In this document: piece by piece, positions 58,108-64,000 of the stretch | How positions within the stretch are numbered: the stretch's first letter is position 1 | Layout: every line of letters starts with the position of its first letter | Origin: Mesorhabditis belari | Taxonomy: Eukaryota > Nematoda > Chromadorea > Rhabditida > Rhabditidae | Direction: 5' to 3' | Assembly (NCBI GenBank): GCA_958450365.1 | Contig: CAUEEP010000865.1 | Span: 310,001-374,000, forward strand | DNA: 64,000 bases | Made by a program: the position numbers and the translations under genes | The notes under the pieces: model-generated | Database searches by the model: none | Told to the model about the DNA's origin: nothing | The model's input: only the letters and a program-made list of their open reading frames with translations

Positions 58108-58499
58108 CCAAAACCCAGAATCCAGTGATTTTTTTTGGATATTTTTCAGTTTCAACGAGCATAATGCTGCCAAAAATTGTGGTTTTTACAAAAATTTCGC
58201 TTACTTTAACGTATCCTAACTATTGGGTTGAAGAGTGTGAACTTTAACATATCTTAACTATTGGCGTCGACTTTCAATTTTTCTGGAATGCATAAAACCT
58301 CTATATAATTGATATAATTTGTATAATCAAAAAAGGTCTATCATTGCTCTAAAAAATGGCTCTAAAAGATGGCTGGAGATTCCGAGAAGCTTTGTGTTTT
58401 GTGAATTTTATGGGCTCCTAAACGAAATCAGTTAAAATGAAGTCCGATTCGTCGTTTGACTCGTTTTCTTACAGATAAACTTAACTTGATGTAAAAACA

Positions 58500-58830
58500 A
58501 GAAAAAAAAGAGCAAAAGCAAGAGCATAAGTTAGAGCACAATTACATAAGTAGCCTAATTTTTGTAGTGATTTTCAAATTTTCGTCAGTCATTTTCTCTA
58601 AATGACAATTTATAGATTTTCTGAAAAAAATGTTCTTTTATTGGAGCGGTTTTTGAGTTTGTTTAATTATGCTTTCAAATATGATTTTGTAGAGAAATCA
58701 ATGAGCTTTCTAATGATGCTAGATAAAGTCATTTGATAAAGACAGTTCGATGCTATAGAAGTTTCTTTGAAAGTCGGCGCCTTTCATACTCTCCAATCCA
58801 ATGTTGAAGTAGAGGTTACAGCGGGCTTTA
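58500..58830. mobile_element. Decayed relative of the 2,285 and 62,424 MITEs
   Basis: AGAGCACAATTACATAAGTAGCC matches AGAGCACAAAAAGTTTGATAAATAGCC at 2,570, and the end region (GAAGTTTCTTTGAAAGTCGG, CGCCTTTCATACT) matches in reverse complement the 2,850-2,890 block. Clear termini are not visible. Confidence 0.5.
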
Positions 58831-58890
58831 CAGATGCATCCTTTAGAAAAGAACCTCAAAGCTTACTATGATCGGTCAGCTATCGTACCC

Positions 58891-59002
58891 TAACTATTTA
58901 CGGATTACTGTAGTGATCCGGTTACAATAAGCTAGGCTACCGTAAACTAACTATTTACGGATTACTGTAGTGATCCGGTTACAATAAGCTAGGCTACCTA
59001 AC
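58891..59002. repeat. 57-bp direct repeat, two copies
   Basis: TAACTATTTACGGATTACTG and the following TAGTGATCCGGTTACAATAAGCTAGGCTACC recur 57 bp apart almost unchanged. Confidence 0.85.
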
Positions 59003-59122
59003 TACCGTACTGCTCGTTTGTTATGAGGCTGTAGCTGTTTAAAACGACTGTAGGACTACTGTAGTGGTCCGATTACAGTAAGCTAGATGTAAAAGCTAAG
59101 CTTTTACGCTAAAAGCTAAGCT

Positions 59123-59196
59123 AGAAAGAAAAAGAAAGAAAGAAAGAAAGAAAGAGAAAGGAAGAAAGAGAAAGGAAGAAAGAAAGAAAGAAAGAA
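59123..59196. repeat. GAAA microsatellite
   Basis: Interrupted (GAAA)n purine tract. Confidence 0.9.
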
Positions 59197-59953
59197 GTTC
59201 GAAGAAAGAATAAAGAAAAAGTTCGAATCATTACAGTAGAGTCTAAAAGTTTGACAAAAATCTGAAAACATCAGAAATTTTGCGGGTTTTAAAGAAGAAA
59301 AATTCTGGAACTAAAATCTTTATATGAAAGATCAATCAGCTGAGCGAAAAGTATGAGAAAAAAATGAGGAAAGGATGAGCTCAAAAAGTCCGATTTCTGG
59401 CCTAAAGAACAGGCAAAAAAATCATAAAAGAGAGAATTTTCCCACCCAAATTTCTGCTACACTCTATTGGGTGTTTTTCGGATTTTCTCGAGTTTTTCTT
59501 TTGTCTTTTTTACTGATGACTAATCCATGTGACTTGGCCTTTAATGAAGAAGTCGTAGTTTTTATTTTGTCACGGAATTAATTTCGCATTGAACTTTCTG
59601 CGAGAGTAGATTGAAACAAGATTTTTCTCTTTTTACAGATTCTTAATCTATTTCCCTTTTCTTTTCTTTTCTTTTCTTTTCTCATTCATTTGGATTATCC
59701 CCACTGACATCAAATGAGCGATTGCGTCGTGTTTTGCTGGATTATCTTTTTCCCTCAAATTTTTGGAAATGTTTTGTTTTTTTGTGTAAAAATTATTGAA
59801 TCCCCAGGGACTAATCACGCATTTTGCGGCCGATTATACGAAAATTTTGAAACACTTATTTTTTTTCTTTTTTTCTTGATCACTTTTGGTGAAAGGAAGT
59901 CTCAAAATGCTGAACACCTCGTCATAATAATGGCTGATAATGAAGATTTCCTT

Positions 59954-60221
59954 ACTGTAAATACTGTAATAGTACCCCACCGCCCTCGTACAGTCGCGTA
60001 GTCGCAAAAGTTTTTTAGTATTTCATTTTTTGCAAAGCACCCGTACTTTCAAAAAATGCGTCTTTGGTATCAAAAAATAGCCCTGAATTTCAGCTATTTT
60101 TTGATATTTAAACGAGAATTGTAGCATAAACCAGTGTCGAGAAAAACGCCTTCAAAGCTAGACTACGCAACACTCCGCCCCGTCATTATGGGGGTGGGGT
60201 ACTATTACAGTATTTACGGTA
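59954..60221. mobile_element. MITE with 30-bp inverted ends
   Basis: ACTGTAAATACTGTAATAGT followed by ACCCCACCGCCC at the left is mirrored by GGGGGTGGGGTACTATTACAGTATTTACGGT at the right. Interior inverted pieces (TAGTCGCAA, TAGACTACGC) are also present. It is 268 bp and non-coding. Confidence 0.85.
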
Positions 60222-61025
60222 AGCTTTGAATATTTTATATATAAATTAACTGAATATTTTTTTAAGTTGAAAGTACGATAGCTTTTGAAAGCACTTTTTA
60301 GCAAACGCTTAACTGATTTTGAGCAAGGTGAGTGGATTCGGATGCGGAAGAATACAAAGAACAGCGGCTACACGACACTACTAAACGCATACACAACGGT
60401 ACTATGAGATGGCTATTGGAGAATCGCGTCCATAACGTTCTTTGGATTCTTGTGTAGAGATCCGCCTAGCTTTGGTTTTGAGAGGTAAAAATTTCAAAAT
60501 TCCGGTCGTCTTGTCAAAGCCTTGAACATTAGTTATACAGATTGAAGTAAAGGTAAAGTATAGAGATTGAAGTAACTTCGAAATTAACCTCATATCATTT
60601 ATTGATTGCCTTTTCATTTACAAATACAATAGATTTAGTCCTAGCTACATAGGAATAAACAATTTTTTAGCAAACGGAGAGGTAGAAGTTTGAAAATTCT
60701 CGAGCTGTGAAAGCTTACGAAAATAATTGCACTAATTGGACTAATAATTGTACTAAATAATTGCAAGTTAACGAAACGAAACGATTTCAAAGATGAAAGT
60801 ACTCAATCGAACGAATGTACAATAGCTTTTTAGTGGAAGGAAGCTTTTTAGCTGGAAGTTTCAAAATTGTTAAAGTAATGGCCAGTAATGAGCTTTTAAC
60901 GCAGATTGGTTGAATTAACTGAATATCTTTCAATTGGAAGTACGGTAGCTTTTTCTTGAGCAAAACTAGAGCCTTTTAGAAAACGCTTAACTAATTGTGA
61001 AATAAAAGTTTCAAAATTCTCAGAG

Positions 61026-61403
61026 TCCGGGGGTGGGTGGGACAAATGCGACCTTTTTTTTTTGTTGGAAAAGGCCTTAGGCAAGGCCGTAGAGCTTCGA
61101 AAATGTTTTCATAGAAGGGAATCGTATGCGTAGATTCTGAATTTCGACAAATCAGACCTCGCTGACACGTCAAATTTGGGCTAAAAGGCAAAAACTGCGG
61201 AAAAGCGTTAAGTTGCGTAGTTTTTGCCTTTTATCCCAAATTTGATGTGTCAGCGAGGTCTGATTTGTCGAAATTCGGAATCTACGCATACGATTCCCTT
61301 TTATGAAAACATTTTTGAAGCTCTACGACCTTTCCTAAGGCCTTTTCCAGCAAAAAAAAAGGTGCGCAAATGTCCAGGTGCGCATTTGTCCCACCCCCCC
61401 AGA
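61026..61403. mobile_element. Large near-perfect palindrome (fold-back MITE, ~378 bp)
   Basis: The left arm (about 61,026-61,197) and right arm (about 61,216-61,403) are near-identical reverse complements around a loop of fewer than 20 nt (AAAAGCGTTAAGTTG). Matching blocks include GGGTGGGACAAATGCG, GACAAATCAGACCTCGCTGA and GGCAAAAACT. The repeated reading frames on the two strands (NLTCQRGLICRNSESTHTIP) arise because both arms are the same sequence and are not a gene. Confidence 0.9.
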
Positions 61404-61756
61404 GTCCTGCTAATGTCTTTTGGAGTAAATCCATACGTCCAGCCCAAAAAAGCTCACAAGTCTTCAAAGAATATTAATGTTAACGAAATATCTAGCTTTT
61501 GCGATATTCAATGGGTTTTTTTAAAGATCTTGAATCAATTTTTAAATCGATCTAATTGACTGATTCACAAGTTGTGACACTTTGTGCTTTCTAAAGTTCA
61601 TTTGAAAAAGATTTGAGCTGATCACAAAACATCAGAAAATCATGAGAATTTTTTTAAATGTACCCCGTAAAAGAAAAAGCAAATATCGTGTAAAAAAAAT
61701 GAGATGGAAATTCGTGTTAATCCCTTGGAAACGATCAATATTTGTTTTGAAAGAAC

Positions 61757-61800
61757 AAAACAAAACAAAACAAAACAAAACAAAACAAAACAAAACAAAA
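61757..61800. repeat. AAAAC pentanucleotide microsatellite
   Basis: ACAAAACAAA repeated about nine times. It is followed at 61,815-61,910 by two copies of AAGTCCGAAAATCGGTA-TTATTGAT in direct orientation. Confidence 0.9.
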
Positions 61801-62019
61801 TGAAAGAACAGTTATATAACTGTTAAGTCCGAAAATCGGTATTTATTGATATATAACAGTTACGAACAGTTTAATAACTGCCAAGTCCGAAAATCGGTAC
61901 TTATTGATTACACAATCCCTTTTCCTAAATTAGCATACGAAAAATGTTCATAAATTATGTTGATTACACGGCTTGTTTTTAAGGAAACGACTTGACTTTC
62001 ACTCTGGAGCAAGTCGAAG

Positions 62020-62325
62020 AGGGTTTGGACGTATAGTAACGTATAGCGTATAGACGTATAGCGACGAAGAGATGTATAGTGACGTAAAGCGTATAGACGT
62101 ATAGCGACGTATGGCGTATAGACGTATAGCGACGTATAGCATATAGACGTATAGCGATGTATAGCGACTAAGAGACGTATAGCGACGAAGAGACGTATAG
62201 CGACGTATAGCATATAGACGTATAGCGACGTATAGCGTATAGACGTATAGCGACTAAGAGACGTATAGCGACGAAGAGACGTATAGCGACGTATAGCATA
62301 TAGATGTATAGCGAATAGCGTTTGG
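62020..62325. repeat. Minisatellite of GACGTATAGC units
   Basis: About 300 bp of GACGTATAGC and TATAGCGTATA variants with interspersed GAAGAGACGTATAG blocks. The minus-strand frame (YTSLYVYTPYVAIRLY) is a product of the repeat. Confidence 0.9.
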
Positions 62326-62423
62326 AATAATATAAAATCTAGTGTATTGCTATTGCTTTCAATTTTAGATTTCTACATGCAAATTTTACAAAGGCAAATT
62401 GAGAGGACGAGCCGTGTAATCTA

Positions 62424-62945
62424 TTAGGTTGATGCAAAAGTCTTTTTCATTTTTTTCGTACTTCTTTTGAAAAATAACAAAGTCATCAATTAACCTATGG
62501 TTTGCTTTAAATGAAAAGTGTTTATTGTTCAATTTCCCATCTTTTTAAGTCAATTTGGGTTCACTTTCAAGCAAATTCGAGAGTGAAAACGGGTTTTTCA
62601 TAAAAATCTATAAAAACCTCTATAAAGAAATTGGCTGAATCAATTTCTCTGAAAATCTGAAAAAACATCTAACTTTTTGTGCTCTATCTTTTATTTATTA
62701 ACATCAAGATTGGTTTCCTTAGCTAAAGCGTCTAAAATGCATCATCGAGCCGTCGCCTTTTTTGACTACCCGACTTCAGGCTCTCAAAAAAAATCTAGAC
62801 ATAAGACATTTTAAACTCGTTTTAATGTCATTTTGCAGAAAAATAATTGGCCTTTCGAATGCAATAAACCGTTGTTCAATTGGTGCATTTGTTACTTTTT
62901 AACGGAAGTACGAAAAAAATGAAAAAGACTTTTGCATCAACCTAA
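62424..62945. mobile_element. Mariner-type MITE, 522 bp
   Basis: The terminal inverted repeat TTAGGTTGATGCAAAAGTC (left) has its complement at the right end, flanked by TA at 62,422-62,423 and 62,946-62,947. The terminus resembles irritans/MADE1-type mariner ends. It is non-coding and belongs to the same family as 2,285-3,008. Confidence 0.88.
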
Positions 62946-62949
62946 TATA

Positions 62950-64000
62950 TTAGGTTGTCCAGTTATGAATGCGCGCCTGCTCTTGAACAGCGTACCTTAG
63001 GGCTATCCAATTTTATCAAACCCTATTCTCTATATGCTGTTCAAGATTTCTTATTTATTACAACTTTTCGTGTTTTTGACGTTAAACTAATTCATTTTTG
63101 CTTTAATTTCCGTGTTTAGATGACCGAGACGAAGTTTCGTCTTCGTGCCAGTCTTTGGTATGACTTCAAATTGGGCAAAAATGCTGTTGAATCCCATCGA
63201 GATTTCTGCAAAGTATTTGGCAAAGATGCTATTTCGGAAAGCCAGTGTCGCCGATGGTTTCAACGATTTCGAGAAGGAAATGAATCTTTGGAAGACGAAA
63301 ACCACCAACGACGACCTACTGCGATCGATAATGCAGTACTGAAGCAGGCGATAGAAATGGATCCTCGACAAACTACACGTGAACTTGCAGAAATATTTAG
63401 GGTAAACCCTCAAACAATTTCCGAGCATTTAAATCAATTGGGGAAAACAAGCCGTCAAGGGAAATGGTTTCCTCATCTTCTCAGCAATGCCAATAAAGCT
63501 ACTCGTGTCACTATGGCGGGTATTCTTCTTCGTTTGGCAAAAAATACTGGGTTTTACGATGAAATCCTTACTTGCGATGAAAAATGGATTCAATATGATA
63601 ATTCTACACGAAAACGGCAATGGCTAGAACCTGGTGAGGAACCAATACCAACACCAAAACTCGACTTCCATGGCAAGAAAGTAATGCTTACGGTCTGGTG
63701 GAATTCCCAAGGCATTGTTTATTTTGAGCTGCTTAAACCTGGACAAACAATCACGGGTGAAACGTATGCACAACAATTGGAACGAGTGAACAATGTATTG
63801 CTCCAAAAAGGCCTTGATCCTTCGAACATAAAGTTCATTCAAGATAACGCCCGTCCACACGTTGCAAAGATTGTTCAGGAAAAACTCGAAGAGTTGGGCT
63901 GGGAAACTCTCCCGCATCCGCCATATTCTCCGGATATTTCTCCTTCGGATTACCATTTATTTCGCTCAATGCGAAACCATTTGACCGAAAACAAGTTCAA
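62950..64000 (+). mobile_element. Mariner element, apparently intact, cut by the window end
   Basis: It begins TTAGGTTGTCCAGTTATGAA preceded by TA at 62,948-62,949, directly beside the MITE that ends at 62,945. The right end lies outside the window. Confidence 0.85.
63120..64000 (+). CDS. Mariner transposase (DD34D), partial at the window edge
   Basis: From ATG 63,120 the frame is open for all 293 codons to the end of the window. It starts MTETKFRLRASLWYDFKLGK and contains the first HTH (SESQCRRWFQRFREGNESLE), the second HTH (TTRELAEIFRVNPQTISEHL), the linker/clamp region, and catalytic Asp in ILTCDEKWIQYD, IQDNARPHVA and YSPDISPSDYHLF; the last two are 34 residues apart as in mariner. Only about 50 C-terminal residues should be missing. 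Mariner transposases cut and paste the element at TA sites. With the frame intact, this is the best candidate in the window for a recently active transposon. It differs from the dead mariner at 46,846. Confidence 0.92.
   Translation, partial: MTETKFRLRASLWYDFKLGKNAVESHRDFCKVFGKDAISESQCRRWFQRFREGNESLEDENHQRRPTAIDNAVLKQAIEMDPRQTTRELAEIFRVNPQTISEHLNQLGKTSRQGKWFPHLLSNANKATRVTMAGILLRLAKNTGFYDEILTCDEKWIQYDNSTRKRQWLEPGEEPIPTPKLDFHGKKVMLTVWWNSQGIVYFELLKPGQTITGETYAQQLERVNNVLLQKGLDPSNIKFIQDNARPHVAKIVQEKLEELGWETLPHPPYSPDISPSDYHLFRSMRNHLTENKF

Noticed and set aside
60991..61559. Pair of near-identical peptides on both strands
   Set aside because: They come from the two arms of the palindrome and have no other coding evidence.
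61908..62213. Tyr-rich frame (YTSLYVYTPYVAIRLY)
   Set aside because: Translation of the GACGTATAGC minisatellite.
1..64000. CRISPR array, prophage or bacterial operon
   Set aside because: No spacer-repeat arrays, ribosome-binding sites or prokaryotic gene packing; the SecA-like gene sits among spliced nematode genes.

Overview
The window reads as AT-rich eukaryotic nuclear DNA from a nematode, most likely a rhabditid. The supporting evidence is short introns of about 43-100 nt with TTTCAG/TTTTAG acceptors, start codons directly after acceptor-like sites (as expected for spliced-leader trans-splicing), close same-strand gene pairs, a cuticle collagen, and many Tc1/mariner/pogo elements with TA target duplications.

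Layout. 1-6.2 kb: gene-poor, with an inverted repeat, three tandem arrays, a mariner-type MITE and one orphan coding exon. 6.4-21.9 kb: the main accessory feature. A 10.4-kb ORF (minus strand, 11,422-21,873) encodes a giant SecA-like protein, and about 3 kb of the same gene is repeated in the opposite orientation at 6.4-9.4 kb as a truncated copy with a nonsense codon and an internal deletion. 22.4-27.4 kb: a nested transposon mosaic, in which a Tc1-type element carries a Tigger/pogo element and a second pogo-like element. 27.6-34.6 kb: a fold-back element, a gene-free stretch, and a decayed Tigger-like element that holds a 28S rRNA gene fragment and an expanded 16-bp satellite.

36.8-43.1 kb (plus strand): ordinary housekeeping genes, namely a small unknown gene, VPS37 (ESCRT-I), ARPC4 (Arp2/3 complex), mitochondrial ribosomal protein mL48 and a Josephin-type deubiquitinase. 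The last three are 170-280 bp apart and could be an operon. 43.2-45.8 kb (minus): an eight-exon cuticle collagen. 46.8-48.1 kb: a dead mariner. 49.1-52.6 kb (minus): the histone chaperone ASF1, followed about 40 bp later by a USP6NL/RN-tre-like TBC RabGAP, a probable two-gene operon. 54.0-56.5 kb (minus): an unrecognised six-exon 178-aa gene with a Tc3-like relic in one intron. 56.5-64 kb: repeats, MITEs, a large palindrome and, at the right edge, an apparently intact mariner transposase cut by the window end.

The most unusual content is the SecA-like giant gene with its inverted partial duplicate. A second pattern is that every reading-frame break found in otherwise conserved genes (ARPC4, ASF1, TBC) is a single-base +1 addition. 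Insertion-type assembly error is the simplest explanation, but the 10.4-kb SecA frame has no such break.
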